This document shows positions 42,690 to 51,996 of a stretch of 64,000 nucleotides of DNA, in pieces. The notes beneath the pieces are model-generated. The model saw only the letters and a program-made list of their open reading frames with translations. It was not told the DNA's origin and made no database searches. How positions within the stretch are numbered: the first letter of the stretch is position 1; each line of letters begins with the position of its first letter. A program made the translations under genes and the position numbers. The stretch is from Paenibacillus sp. H1-7 (GTDB taxonomy: Bacteria > Bacillota > Bacilli > Paenibacillales > NBRC-103111): contig NZ_CP031168.1 of NCBI RefSeq assembly GCF_022354825.1, positions 1,551,501 to 1,615,500 on the forward strand. The letters run 5' to 3'.

Positions 42690-43631
42690 CTAGAAAATGC
42701 TCCAATCGAACTCAGTGGACAATGTCTCCAGCAGATGGACACCGGCCGTGCTGTTGCCCTTGGCATTCAATGCGGGTCCTACGACCCCGATGCCGTATTT
42801 GCCGGGAACGAGCGCCAAAATGCCGCCGGACACGCCGCTCTTGGCCGGTAGGCCGACGCGAATCGCGAATGCGCCAGATTCATTATACATGCCGCAGGTA
42901 ATCATGAACGACTTGGCGATCTGCACGTATCGTCTCGGGATGAGTTGGCGGCCCGTAACAGGATCCGTGCCGTCAAACGCCAGAACTTGTGCCATCCGCG
43001 CGAGCTGCGTGCAGTTGACTTCAATCGAGCAGTGCTTGAAATACACTTCAAGCACTTCCTCTACATCTTCCTCGAGCACGCCGTTCGCTTTGAGGAAGTA
43101 GGCGAGAGAACGGTTGCGGTGAGCTGTGGCCGTCTCCGAGCGGTAAACCGCATCGTTGTAGCCGATCGTCGGATCGCCGGCCAGCTGGCGGAAGAACGTG
43201 AGGATGCGCTCGCTTTTTTCGGCAGGATCAGCTCCCGCAATCAGGGACGAGACCGCTATCGCACCTGCGTTAATGAGCGGATTGAACGGGATGCCGGGGT
43301 CGACCAGCTCGAGCTTCAGCATCGAGTTGAAGTTGTCGCCTGTCGGCTCCATGCCCACTTTGGCGAACACGCCGCTTTCTCCTTTATCCATTAAAGCGAG
43401 CAGCAGGGTGAACACTTTGGAAATGCTCTGCAGAGTAAACGGAAGAGCAACGTCTCCCGCTGTTATAATTCCTGAAGCGCCGTTCATTATTGCAATGCCC
43501 AGTGCGTTTCCCGGTGCGTGCGCCAATTCGGGAATATAGGCGGCTACACGACCTTGGGCTGTATAGGCGCGGCTATCCTCCAGACGACTCGGCAATTCTG
43601 TGACTATTCGGTTCCATTCTTCGGTTGCCAT
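42690..43631 (-). CDS. glsA: Glutaminase
   Basis: It hydrolyses glutamine to glutamate and ammonia. The 313-residue protein shows the beta-lactamase-like SxxK motif in FTLQSISKVFTLL, the NPLINAGAI motif, YRSE, and GKYGIGVVGPALN near the end. ATG 43631 follows GGAGGAATTCCCG; the TTG further upstream lies inside that site. It faces away from the methyltransferase gene and stands alone. With glnA and the TnrA-like regulator in the same window it is part of nitrogen metabolism, but no GlnR/TnrA site is evident before it. Confidence 0.95.
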   Translation of the reverse strand: MATEEWNRIVTELPSRLEDSRAYTAQGRVAAYIPELAHAPGNALGIAIMNGASGIITAGDVALPFTLQSISKVFTLLLALMDKGESGVFAKVGMEPTGDNFNSMLKLELVDPGIPFNPLINAGAIAVSSLIAGADPAEKSERILTFFRQLAGDPTIGYNDAVYRSETATAHRNRSLAYFLKANGVLEEDVEEVLEVYFKHCSIEVNCTQLARMAQVLAFDGTDPVTGRQLIPRRYVQIAKSFMITCGMYNESGAFAIRVGLPAKSGVSGGILALVPGKYGIGVVGPALNAKGNSTAGVHLLETLSTEFDWSIF

Positions 43632-43801
43632 CGGGAATTCCTCCAATACAAATATCTCCTACTCTTTTTCGACAAGGATGCCTATCCTCCTCCTGTCTTA
43701 TGCACATGAAAAGCGAATGGCCGGCATAAATTTTTTACAAAACGCGTTTTGCTGGTTGTTGGGTTGCAGCAGCGAAATAGGCCATTCGCAGGAGGTGCCA
43801 G

Positions 43802-44854
43802 ATGGACTTCAACCGGTTATTGAACATACCGATGCAGCACTTTACGAAGTCCGTTCCTTTGATCAATTCGTTCGGACCAATGTTTCCGGCTCTACAAGAC
43901 GACATTCTCGCGGAATTGCTCGAGATCAAGCCCGAGGAGCGCGTGCTGGACATCGGCGGGGGAGCGCATCCGTTCCGTCGCGCAGATACGGTGACGGAGC
44001 CTTTTCTTCATCAATCCTCACACAGGTCGGGGCAGAGCGTCGTTGATCATGTACGCTATGTAGAATGCTTTGCCGAGCAGCTGCCGTTCGATGACCAGTC
44101 GTTCGATTTCGCCATCGCACGCCAGGTGTTCGAGCATGTGAACTCGCCAGGGGATGCCTGCAAGGAAATGATGAGGGTAAGCCGAAGAGGCTTTATCGAA
44201 ACCCCGCAAAAAAATTTCGAGCTGCTCCTCGGCCCGAACCCTTCACACAACTGGTTCGTCACACTTCAGGACGGCGTGCTCTTATTCGAACGCCGAATGT
44301 TCATCCGGCATCCGTTCCGGCATATCAGCTTCAGTGCGGTTCCGAGCTCATCGGAAGGCCAGCTGCTGCAGCATCTGGAATTTAAGAATGTGACGAACGT
44401 GCAATTTTATTGGGAGCATCAAATCCGCTATGATGTAATTGACAGCGAGGATGGCTTCGATTACCGCAATCAGGAGCACGCCGCTCAGGCTCATCTTGAT
44501 ACTGCGTTGTGTTCGCTCCTGCACCGGGGGATTTTTCTGGAGGCGCGTGAGCATGACGTCAGAGAAGCGGTACGGCTGAAGCCGGGCTGGGCATTGGCGC
44601 GTAACACGCTTGGCATTTTATTGTGGAAGCAGCGGAAACGGGTGCAGGCGATTGAGCAATTCGAGACTGCAAACGCCCTGGAGCCGAGAGAGGAGTACCG
44701 CCATAACGCCCTGATCGAGCCTTTGGGAGAGGTGGAGCCCATACTGGTCGATTTTGAGGATACGCTTGAAATGGATGAGCGGTTTTATGAACGGTTTTCC
44801 CGCAAGGGCTGCTTCCAGATCGCCGACTATTTGTATGGCCCTCACGTCAAGTAA
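43802..44854 (+). CDS. SAM-dependent methyltransferase with TPR-like C-terminus
   Basis: Residues 40-150 form a class I methyltransferase domain: motif I VLDIGGGAHPF, then YVECFAEQLPFDDQSFDFAIARQVFEHVNSP, typical of Methyltransf_11. After a linker, residues about 250-300 (AVRLKPGWALARNTLGILLWKQRKRVQAIEQFETANALEPRE) look like TPR-type helical repeats. The 350-residue length is normal for a two-part protein. RBS AGGAGG is strong. The substrate is unknown; glycan- or peptide-modifying methyltransferases sometimes have such repeats. It stands alone, divergent from glsA. Confidence 0.85.
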   Translation: MDFNRLLNIPMQHFTKSVPLINSFGPMFPALQDDILAELLEIKPEERVLDIGGGAHPFRRADTVTEPFLHQSSHRSGQSVVDHVRYVECFAEQLPFDDQSFDFAIARQVFEHVNSPGDACKEMMRVSRRGFIETPQKNFELLLGPNPSHNWFVTLQDGVLLFERRMFIRHPFRHISFSAVPSSSEGQLLQHLEFKNVTNVQFYWEHQIRYDVIDSEDGFDYRNQEHAAQAHLDTALCSLLHRGIFLEAREHDVREAVRLKPGWALARNTLGILLWKQRKRVQAIEQFETANALEPREEYRHNALIEPLGEVEPILVDFEDTLEMDERFYERFSRKGCFQIADYLYGPHVK

Positions 44855-44891
44855 GCGGGTCGGGGGCTCCTTACAAATCGCTGTAAGTTCA

Positions 44892-44920
44892 TTGGAATAA
44901 GGAGAGTATGGCGATATAAT
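44892..44920 (+). promoter_or_regulatory. Promoter of ppaC
   Basis: TTGGAA (44892-44897) and TATAAT (44915-44920) are 17 bp apart, a strong vegetative promoter 67 bases before the ppaC start. Confidence 0.7.
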
Positions 44921-44986
44921 CTAGTATAGAGAGAGCAATTTATGATATACTTTTCTAAGCAAAAAATATGATTAAGGAGTAAGATG

Positions 44987-45916
44987 ATGGAAAAAACATT
45001 GATTTTCGGTCACAAAAATCCTGACACCGATTCGATTGGCTCTGCTCTTGTGTACGCAGATTTGAAAACCAAGCTGGGTGCCAACGTAGAAGCAGTCCGC
45101 CTGGGTAATGTCAGCAGCGAAACGCAGTTCGTGCTGGACTATTTTAAAGTAAGTGCTCCTCGCTTGGTGGAAACTGTGGCGAACGAAGTGAACACCGTGA
45201 TTTTGGTCGATCACAACGAACGTCAACAGAGCGCAAGCGATATCGATAAAGTACGTGTTACCGAAGTTATAGACCATCACCGTATCGCGAACTTCGAAAC
45301 AAGCGGCCCGCTGTATTACCGCGCCGAGCCGGTAGGCTGCACTACGACGATCCTGAACAAACTCTACAAAGAGAACGGCGTAGCGGTTACGAAAGAAATC
45401 GCAGGCTTGATGCTTTCCGCCATCATCTCCGATACATTGCTGTTGAAATCCCCGACTTGCACGGAGCAGGATGTGGCAGCTGCCAAAGAATTGGCTGCTA
45501 TCGCCGGTGTAGAGCTCGAGACTTACGGATTGGCTATGCTGAAAGCCGGCGCCGATTTGAGCGACAAAACGATTCCGCAGCTGATCTCCCTCGACTCCAA
45601 AGAGTTCCAAATGGGAGCAAGCAAAGTCGAAATCGCGCAAGTGAACGCGGTTGACGTGAACGACGTATTGTCCCGTCAAGGCGAGCTGGAAGCCGCTCTT
45701 TCCACTATCATCGCCGACAAAGGCTTAGATCTGTTCTTGTTCGTCGTTACGGACATCTTAAACAACGATTCCATCGGGATTGCGCTTGGAAGCAAAGCTT
45801 CCGCAGTAGAGCAAGCTTACAATGTAACGCTGGCTGACAACAAAGCGGTGCTTAAAGGTGTCGTTTCCCGTAAATCGCAGATCGTACCTGTGTTGACCGA
45901 TATTTTCACGAAGTAA
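44987..45916 (+). CDS. ppaC: Manganese-dependent inorganic pyrophosphatase (family II)
   Basis: It hydrolyses pyrophosphate released by biosynthesis. DHH-family signatures are clear: [33 protein letters not shown] and [10 protein letters not shown], and the C-terminal DHHA2 part with [13 protein letters not shown] 44987 (309 residues) lies 7 bases after AAGGAG; ATG 44984, one codon earlier, is too close. It has its own promoter and terminator and is monocistronic. Confidence 0.96.
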   Translation: MEKTLIFGHKNPDTDSIGSALVYADLKTKLGANVEAVRLGNVSSETQFVLDYFKVSAPRLVETVANEVNTVILVDHNERQQSASDIDKVRVTEVIDHHRIANFETSGPLYYRAEPVGCTTTILNKLYKENGVAVTKEIAGLMLSAIISDTLLLKSPTCTEQDVAAAKELAAIAGVELETYGLAMLKAGADLSDKTIPQLISLDSKEFQMGASKVEIAQVNAVDVNDVLSRQGELEAALSTIIADKGLDLFLFVVTDILNNDSIGIALGSKASAVEQAYNVTLADNKAVLKGVVSRKSQIVPVLTDIFTK

Positions 45917-45923
45917 TAAAAAT

Positions 45924-45962
45924 AACAGGCTGTACTCTTTGTTGAGTACAGCCTGTTTTGTT
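45924..45962. terminator. Bidirectional terminator between ppaC and spoVR
   Basis: AACAGGCTGTACTC pairs perfectly with GAGTACAGCCTGTT around TTTGTT. T-rich tails on both strands fit its place between convergent ppaC and spoVR. Confidence 0.85.
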
Positions 45963-45967
45963 GAGTT

Positions 45968-47401
45968 TTACAAAAACTTCCGGTTATGCTTCTTCCCGTC
46001 GTAGGTGAATAGCACCTGCTTCGATTCCACCGTCGTTTCGAGGTGGACGGTTTTGCCCCACAGCTTTTGAATATAAGGGAGCGTCCGCTCCACATATTTC
46101 AAATCGAGCTCCAGCCCCTCGAAGGAGTGCTTCAGGTACAGCTCCCCATTTTTCTCGTAGTCCCCGTTCTCGACCACAATGTAAGGGAAGCCGCCGTTGA
46201 CGCGGGAGTAGACGAGCTGATCGCGGATGTTGCTCCACGATTTGTCGGTAATTTTCCACTCGGGGCCCTTTTTCTCGAAAATGTATAGATCCAGATCGTC
46301 TACAAGCTGCTTGTTCAAGTAGTTGCGGATGAACGACAAATCCGAATCATATTCGCGAACGTCGAATATTTTGCGCCGTCCCGATCCGGGCTCGCGGCCG
46401 TAGCGTTCGCGCTCTTCTTCCGTCGGATTATTCCAGCGCTTCTCGATATCCTCGAATATTTTCAAGCCGAGGTAGTACGGATTCAAGCTGTGCCTCGACG
46501 GAACGACAACCGATGAATTCAGCTTGGCGAATTCGATGGTCTCATCCTCGGTCAAATCCATCTCCCGAAGAATTCTTTGATGCCAATACGAAGCCCAGCC
46601 TTCATTCATAATTTTGGTCTCCAGCTGCGGCCAGAAGTAGAGCATTTCGTCACGCAGCATCGTCATGATGTCTCGCTGCCAATCGGTCATGTACGGTGCG
46701 TGCTCCTCAATGAACAGCATGAGATCCTTTTCCGGCTTAGCCGGGAATTTGCGGTTTTCATCCTCCTTCGAAGGCTTTTTATCCATTGACGCCGTGTCCA
46801 AATCCCACAAATCCTCATATCCTAGCTTGCGGTCTTTTATGATCTCGCGTTCGGACGATTTTTCGTTGTTTCTGCCGTATCGGGAAGCATTGTAGGGAGC
46901 AGAGATCAGCGGATCGACATGCTCTTGAATGGCCAGCACCGCATCGATAAACTTCTCGACCTCTTCTCTTCCGTACAAGATTTCGTACTGCCGGACGCGC
47001 TCCGCTGTCGCCGACATGCTTTCCACCATGTTACGGTTCGTTTTGGAGAAGCGGATGTTGTTTTTGAAAAAATCGCAGTGCGCCAAGACGTGCGCAACAA
47101 TCAGCTTATTTTGAATGAGCGAGTTGCCGTCGAGCAGGAACGCATAGCATGGATCGGAGTTGATGACCAGCTCGTAAATTTTGCTCAAGCCAAAGTCGTA
47201 CTGCATTTTCATCTTGTGAAACGTTTTGCCGAAGCTCCAGTGGCTGAAGCGGGTAGGCATCCCGTAGGCGCCAAACGTATAGATGATGTCGGCGGGACAT
47301 ATTTCATATCGCATGGGGTAGTAGTCGAGACCGAATCCGCTGGCGATTTCGGATATTTCGGCAATGGCATATTCCAGATCCTTGATATAGTCGGCGTTCA
47401 T
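45968..47401 (-). CDS. spoVR: SpoVR family protein
   Basis: The 477-residue protein matches SpoVR throughout: [47 protein letters not shown], the His-rich metal-like motif, and YHQ-like [16 protein letters not shown]. In Bacillus, spoVR mutants have a defect in spore cortex formation; the enterobacterial equivalent YcgB lies with YeaG and YeaH. Its ATG overlaps the yhbH stop (ATGA), so the two are translationally coupled. The third partner, prkA, is at 28170-30065 on the other strand. Confidence 0.95.
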   Translation of the reverse strand: MNADYIKDLEYAIAEISEIASGFGLDYYPMRYEICPADIIYTFGAYGMPTRFSHWSFGKTFHKMKMQYDFGLSKIYELVINSDPCYAFLLDGNSLIQNKLIVAHVLAHCDFFKNNIRFSKTNRNMVESMSATAERVRQYEILYGREEVEKFIDAVLAIQEHVDPLISAPYNASRYGRNNEKSSEREIIKDRKLGYEDLWDLDTASMDKKPSKEDENRKFPAKPEKDLMLFIEEHAPYMTDWQRDIMTMLRDEMLYFWPQLETKIMNEGWASYWHQRILREMDLTEDETIEFAKLNSSVVVPSRHSLNPYYLGLKIFEDIEKRWNNPTEEERERYGREPGSGRRKIFDVREYDSDLSFIRNYLNKQLVDDLDLYIFEKKGPEWKITDKSWSNIRDQLVYSRVNGGFPYIVVENGDYEKNGELYLKHSFEGLELDLKYVERTLPYIQKLWGKTVHLETTVESKQVLFTYDGKKHNRKFL

Positions 47402-48555
47402 CGTGCGATCCTCCCTTCGGACTTAGGAAAAAAGGTGCGAAGCGCCTTGTATACTTCGCCTTTCTCGCGAATGACGTAATGCACGAACTTCGGATCATGA
47501 ATGTTGCGGTAAGCGGACATGAGCGTGCTGCTGCGGTTGTATTGGTTCACTTCGCCGTAGCCGAACATATTCGAACGCTTCACGAGCTCGGTGATGAGCT
47601 TGACGCACCGCTCGTTGTCGGAGGTCAGGTTATCGCCGTCGGAGAAATGGAAGGGATAAATGTTATAGCGAGCCGGAGAATACCGGCGATCGATCAGGTC
47701 GACTGCGAGCTGATAGGCGGAGGAGCAGATCGTCCCGCCGCTTTCTCCCTTGGTGAAAAACTCTTCTTCCGTCACTTCCTTCGCCTCCGTATGGTGGGCG
47801 ATGAAGACGATTTCCACGTGCTCGTATTTCGTGCGCAAAAACCGCGTCATCCAGAAGAAGAAGCTGCGCGCGATATATTTCTCGAACGATCCCATAGATC
47901 CGGACGTATCCATCATGGCTATGATGAGCGCGTTGGATTGGGGAACGATGATTTCATCCCACGTTTTGAACCGCAGATCGTCAGGGCTGATTCCATGGAT
48001 GCCCGGAATGCCGGCGCCTGCATTGCGGCGAAGATTTTCGAGTATCGTCCGCTTTTTATCGATGTTGGACATGATCCCTTTTTTGCGGATGTCATTGAAG
48101 ATGATGTCCTTGGTCATCACATTGTCTTTTTCTTTTTGCTGCAAATTCGGCAGCTCCAGCTCCTCGAACAGCATCGACTGCAGCTCCTCCATTTGTACCT
48201 CTGCGTCGTAATAGTCGTCTCCCGGCTGGTCGCCGGCGCCTTCTCCTTTGCCCGGACCTTGGGAGGGGGTCGGGTCTACGCCGAGCACGTCGCCAACCTG
48301 GCTGTCGCCGTCACCCTGGCCTACATGCTTGCTTTTATTGTAATTGTAACGAAAACGGTATTCGTCCAAGCTGCGAATCGGTACTTTGATGATCTGCTTG
48401 CCGTCGGACATAATGATGCTTTCGTCCGTTACGAGGTCAGGCAGGTTTTGCTTAATCGCTTCACGTACTTTTTGCTGATGGCGGGTCTGGTCCTGATACC
48501 CTTTCCGATGCAGAGACCAGTCCTCGCGGGATACGGTAAATAAAGGTTCAGTCAT
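47398..48555 (-). CDS. yhbH: YhbH/DUF444 sporulation-associated protein
   Basis: The 385-residue protein has the DUF444 layout: an N-terminal [28 protein letters not shown] region and a von Willebrand A-type domain with the metal motif [21 protein letters not shown] and later FSDGDN. Such proteins occur with PrkA kinases and SpoVR in many bacteria and are linked to sporulation or stress. ATG 48555 is chosen because AGGAGG stands 8 bases upstream; a GTG at 48564 overlaps that site. First gene of the yhbH-spoVR unit. Confidence 0.94.
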   Translation of the reverse strand: MTEPLFTVSREDWSLHRKGYQDQTRHQQKVREAIKQNLPDLVTDESIIMSDGKQIIKVPIRSLDEYRFRYNYNKSKHVGQGDGDSQVGDVLGVDPTPSQGPGKGEGAGDQPGDDYYDAEVQMEELQSMLFEELELPNLQQKEKDNVMTKDIIFNDIRKKGIMSNIDKKRTILENLRRNAGAGIPGIHGISPDDLRFKTWDEIIVPQSNALIIAMMDTSGSMGSFEKYIARSFFFWMTRFLRTKYEHVEIVFIAHHTEAKEVTEEEFFTKGESGGTICSSAYQLAVDLIDRRYSPARYNIYPFHFSDGDNLTSDNERCVKLITELVKRSNMFGYGEVNQYNRSSTLMSAYRNIHDPKFVHYVIREKGEVYKALRTFFPKSEGRIAR

Positions 48556-48850
48556 GTCGGACACCTCCTGATATGGGTTGGTTCATGCATACTATGAAAC
48601 GGGCGGTAACAAGACAACTAGGGAAAAAAAGTGCTTGTTACTAAATATATTCAAGTGAAGGGGGGATATGTGATAGGGACGGGCACCTATTTTTTTGAAA
48701 TCGCATTCATGAGTTGGAAATTGCAGCTGCATAGCGGACAAGAAGCAACAAGGCACGACAGCGTTTCCGCCGCTTTGGCAGAAGCAAAATAATGGTATAA
48801 GGACGGTAAGCTCATAATTCGGTTATTATGATTAATTTTAGGAGGACGGC

Positions 48851-49308
48851 ATGGACTTTATTTGTAAAATTGTGCTGGACGAGCTTACACCTGCGGTTTG
48901 GCGCCGATTTCAGTTTCATTCTGAAATTACCTTTCATCAGCAGCATCAATTGTTACAGACCGTTATGGAATGGGACGATTACCAACGTACGAGTTTGTCT
49001 TCGAGGCTGCAGGAGGCCAAACAGGCTACTGCCGATTTTGAACGGCTGACAGGCAACGACAAATACAGCTTGGAGCTCAAGCTGTTTATGTCGAGATGGG
49101 TGTTTCCTATACCAACATCTACGGCGAGATAGATGGACGATTTTACAACTGTATGCTCCAAATGTATGCTGAAGTGATCCGTACCGACGATACGGGCAAG
49201 CTGATTGAGGAGTATGACGAGCGGATAGCTGCGATTGTTGCCGGCACGGTAGGCATCGGATGGGGATTCCATGATGTGCTGGCTGAGTTGTATGAGCAAA
49301 TTCGTTAG
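48851..49308 (+). pseudogene. Broken gene(s): IS1096/pRiA4b ORF3-like start and an unrelated-looking C-terminal part
   Basis: The frame at 48851 gives MDFICKIVLDELTPAVWRRFQF...FHQQHQLLQTVMEWDDYQ, typical of the IS1096-associated TnpR/PRiA4b ORF3 family, but the sequence then leaves that family. From about 49000 it reads like another protein (ATADFERLTGNDKYSLELKLF) and a shift of frame near 49090 is needed to continue into VEMGVSYTNIYGEIDGRFYNC and VAGTVGIGWGFHDVLAELYEQ, which ends at 49308. So at least one frameshift and perhaps a fusion of two gene fragments is present. The RBS TAGGAGGACGGC remains. Not likely to be functional. The 295 bases upstream hold no gene. Confidence 0.6.
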
Positions 49309-49383
49309 TGAACGGTTTCCTTTATGGGATTACGTGGGGGACAAGGGTACGGAATAGCAGCACATCGGTCCGGGAGGCAGACT

Positions 49384-49564
49384 ATCGGACAGGAGATCCG
49401 TTATTTCCTGGAATTAAGCCGCTTTTGCAATGCTATCGGACAAGGAATCCGTTATTTGCTAATATTACCGTATAATGTAGTTTGTTTTGGCTAAATAACG
49501 GATCTGTAGTCCGATCGACCTGCGAATTGAGCCATTTTTGGCAAAATAACGGATCTGCGGTCCG
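49384..49564. repeat. Repeat family B element, copy 2
   Basis: Forward motifs ATCGGACAGGAGATCCGTTA (49384) and ATCGGACAAGGAATCCGTTA (49435) lie 51 bp apart; inverted motifs AAATAACGGATCTGTAGTCC (49493) and AAATAACGGATCTGCGGTCC (49544) are again 51 bp apart. The layout is the same as in the copy at 42361-42543. It lies between the broken gene and the stalk-domain protein gene; the rest of 49309-49849 holds no gene. Confidence 0.85.
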
Positions 49565-49769
49565 CATCAACCAAGTAAATGCTTGTATCGCTTTTTCAGC
49601 GGCAATTTCCAGAAACGAAAGAGGCTTTAGCGTTAGCGCTCCTTCTGAGATGCCTTACCAACCTTACCGCGCATTCGTTCTGACCGGTTAGGTCGTGGCA
49701 CTAGCGTGGAGCACCATCGAGTGGCCTTGCTAGACGATTTCTCCTTATGGCTCAACAGCACCTCTTACG

Positions 49770-49795
49770 AAAAAAAAGGGCCGCTCCCCAGCGGA
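49770..49795 (-). terminator. Terminator of the stalk-domain protein gene
   Basis: On the minus strand CCGCT, a GGGG loop and AGCGG are followed by CCC and a run of eight T, about 55 bases after the stop at 49850. Confidence 0.7.
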
Positions 49796-49849
49796 ACCAC
49801 ACGCCAGAAGAACAACCCTTTATGAGAACTCGCTACTTCAAAATCGTGC

Positions 49850-50902
49850 TTATTCCGCTTGCGCTTGAAGAACGATTTTCCAAGCCGTGCCGATTGGAGG
49901 CAGGCTTCTCGTCAAGACACCGTCGTAGAAACCGATCACTTTCGCGCCTTGAACGAGCGTCGCTTTATCGATCGCTTCACCTTTCAAATCCGTAAGGACG
50001 GATTGCTCCGACAGACGCAGCACAACCTCGGAAGGGGACGTTTCGGTTAATCCAGTGCCTTTGATCCGCACGCTAACCGCTCCTTTGTCGTCGGTACGCA
50101 CTTCCTCGATCGTTCCGGCTGTTCCGATAACGTCCTTTGCTTCTGCTTTATCAAGCACCGTAATCTTGAATGTCGGCGTTTGCGGAGGCAAGCTTAATGT
50201 CGCGGCCAAGGAATGCTCAACTTCTACCTTCATGCCCAGAACAAGGTCGGTAAACTTCAGCGGCGCTCCGTCGGCAGTCTGGTACGCTGTTTCATCGGAA
50301 ACGTTCAGTACGAGCCCGTCCATGGCCACGCCGTTGATCTGAACCGCCTTGTGCCCGTTCGCATCGCGAATCGCTGTAATGACGCCGGTTGCGTTCACAT
50401 GCTGCTGCTTCTTCTGTTCCGTAATGGCAACCGTCCCTCCTTCGGTCACGACATTAGCTCTTAACACTTCCTGCACGAAGGAAGCCGGGATATACATGGT
50501 GTTGTCTACCAGGGCAGGCGCGGTGCCAAGCGGCTTGTACATTTTATTGATCGTATAACGGTCTTCCCCGTTCTTCACCTTCGTCCAAATGGCATCCTTG
50601 CTCAAATCAACGGACAAATCTTCCTGATTCCACGTCAAGGTGAAACCAAGTGCTTCTGCTACGGCGCGAAGAGGCAGCATTGCTTCCTTGCCGTCGTATA
50701 ATTGAAACCCATGGAGGGCTGCCGCTTTACCGTTCACGGTAATTTGAATGTCCTTTTGAGCGGTTGGGGCTTGTGCTTGAACGGCTGCTGGCGCATCGTT
50801 AGGCGCGGCATAAGCTGCTCCACCGGTTAGCGCAACGGAAAGCGCCAGGAGGGCGACCCCTTGTTTGACTATATTGGATTTGTTCGTACGTTTCGTCATC
50901 AT
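49850..50902 (-). CDS. Secreted copper amine oxidase N-terminal (stalk) domain protein
   Basis: The 350-residue protein has a signal peptide (basic N-terminus, VALLALSVALTGGAAYA, cleavage near residue 33). Residues about 50-140 form a copper amine oxidase N-terminal-like domain (ITVNGKAAALHGFQLYDGKEAMLPLRAVAEALGFTLTWN), common in Paenibacillus surface proteins where it acts as a stalk without enzyme activity. The remaining half is beta-rich with repeated units that begin ATGVITAIRD and GTAGTIEEVRTDD. Two ATGs in tandem (50902, 50899) both fit the AAGGAG site. Function unknown. Confidence 0.85.
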   Translation of the reverse strand: MMTKRTNKSNIVKQGVALLALSVALTGGAAYAAPNDAPAAVQAQAPTAQKDIQITVNGKAAALHGFQLYDGKEAMLPLRAVAEALGFTLTWNQEDLSVDLSKDAIWTKVKNGEDRYTINKMYKPLGTAPALVDNTMYIPASFVQEVLRANVVTEGGTVAITEQKKQQHVNATGVITAIRDANGHKAVQINGVAMDGLVLNVSDETAYQTADGAPLKFTDLVLGMKVEVEHSLAATLSLPPQTPTFKITVLDKAEAKDVIGTAGTIEEVRTDDKGAVSVRIKGTGLTETSPSEVVLRLSEQSVLTDLKGEAIDKATLVQGAKVIGFYDGVLTRSLPPIGTAWKIVLQAQAE

Positions 50903-50993
50903 CTGATTCTCCTTTTGTAGGGTTACCTTATGTAATAAAGTCGATTACAGTATCTCTGACGGGATTTATGTGCATTTTGTTGCAGTTGGTTGC

Positions 50994-51031
50994 AAAAAAA
51001 AGACTTCCGCTCTTCATAGAGCGAAAGTCTC
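50994..51031 (-). terminator. Terminator of the qox operon
   Basis: AGACTTCCGCTCT (51001-51013) pairs with AGAGCGAAAGTCT with one mismatch; on the minus strand the hairpin is followed by a run of at least seven T, 14 bases beyond the qoxD stop. Confidence 0.85.
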
Positions 51032-51044
51032 TCCTACAGACAAC

Positions 51045-51383
51045 TTAATGTGCGACCTGGTTGTAGGTCATGATCCAGATCGATCCGGCCACGATCGTCA
51101 GCAAGATGATGATGCCGAGAATCAAGGCCATAATGTTCCAGCGGGCGTTCTCGCCTTCTTTCAAATGCATGAAGAACACAAGCTGAACCGCGAACTGCAA
51201 TATCGCCATCAGCAAAATGATCGCAATGCGGGCCGTTTCGCTGAACATCCCGTTCAATATGACGACCAGCGGGATGATCGTCAGTACGATCGATAAGATA
51301 AAGCCGATGACATAAGATTTCAACGACCCGTGAGACCCGGAATGCGAATGCTGGCCGTGCGAGTTCGAATTTGCTTGACTCAT
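51045..51383 (-). CDS. qoxD: Cytochrome aa3 quinol oxidase subunit IV
   Basis: The 112-residue protein has three membrane spans (about 23-43, 50-70, 80-102) after a His/Ser-rich head. The FFMHLKEGE motif between the second and third spans is typical for subunit IV of haem-copper oxidases. It is the last gene of qoxABCD; one base separates it from the qoxC stop. The subunit helps assembly of the oxidase in the cytoplasmic membrane. Confidence 0.92.
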   Translation of the reverse strand: MSQANSNSHGQHSHSGSHGSLKSYVIGFILSIVLTIIPLVVILNGMFSETARIAIILLMAILQFAVQLVFFMHLKEGENARWNIMALILGIIILLTIVAGSIWIMTYNQVAH

Positions 51384-51384
51384 C

Positions 51385-51996
51385 TTACATCACCCCCATC
51401 AAGTAAACGACCGTGAAGACGAAAATCCATACGACGTCAAGAAAGTGCCAGTACAAGCTGATAACGTCGACTTTACGCTTTGTTACCGGCGTTATGCCGC
51501 GTTTTTTCAACTGTAGCATCAGGCCGATCATCCAGAACAAGCCGAGGGAAACGTGCAATCCGTGCGTGCCGACCAAAGTATAGAACGCGGACAAAAATGC
51601 GCTCGTCTGCATCGTAGCCCCTTCGTGCACCATGTGCACGAATTCCATAATCTCCAGCGTTACGAAGGACGCGCCGAGCAAAACCGTAACGCCCAGCCAG
51701 GCGATGAGCTGCTTCACGTTGCCTTTATGCATGGCCAGAACGGCCAAACCGCTCGTGAAGCTGCTCGTGAGCAGGATGAACGTTTCGGCGATAATGCCGG
51801 GCATTTGGAACAGCTCTTCCGGCGTAGGGCCGCCGCTGGTATTGCCGCGAAGTACGATATAGGTGGCGAACAACGTGCCGAATAGGATACAGTCTGTAAT
51901 CAGGAACAGCCAGAAGCCGAACGTTTTGAGCGATTCATGGTCATGATGCTCGTGCTCGTGATGATCGTGAGCATGTGTTGCTGCCGAATGTGCCAT
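51385..51996 (-). CDS. qoxC: Cytochrome aa3 quinol oxidase subunit III
   Basis: The 203-residue protein has five membrane spans and family motifs FGFWLFLITDCILFGTLFATY, ETFILLTSSFTSG, GTHGLHVSLGL and YWHFLDVVWIFVFTVVYL. Its N-terminus is His- and Glu-rich (residues 7-25, THAHDHHEHEHHDHES), a possible metal-binding tail. The start codon overlaps the stop of qoxB by one base. Part of the membrane quinol oxidase. Confidence 0.95.
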   Translation of the reverse strand: MAHSAATHAHDHHEHEHHDHESLKTFGFWLFLITDCILFGTLFATYIVLRGNTSGGPTPEELFQMPGIIAETFILLTSSFTSGLAVLAMHKGNVKQLIAWLGVTVLLGASFVTLEIMEFVHMVHEGATMQTSAFLSAFYTLVGTHGLHVSLGLFWMIGLMLQLKKRGITPVTKRKVDVISLYWHFLDVVWIFVFTVVYLMGVM

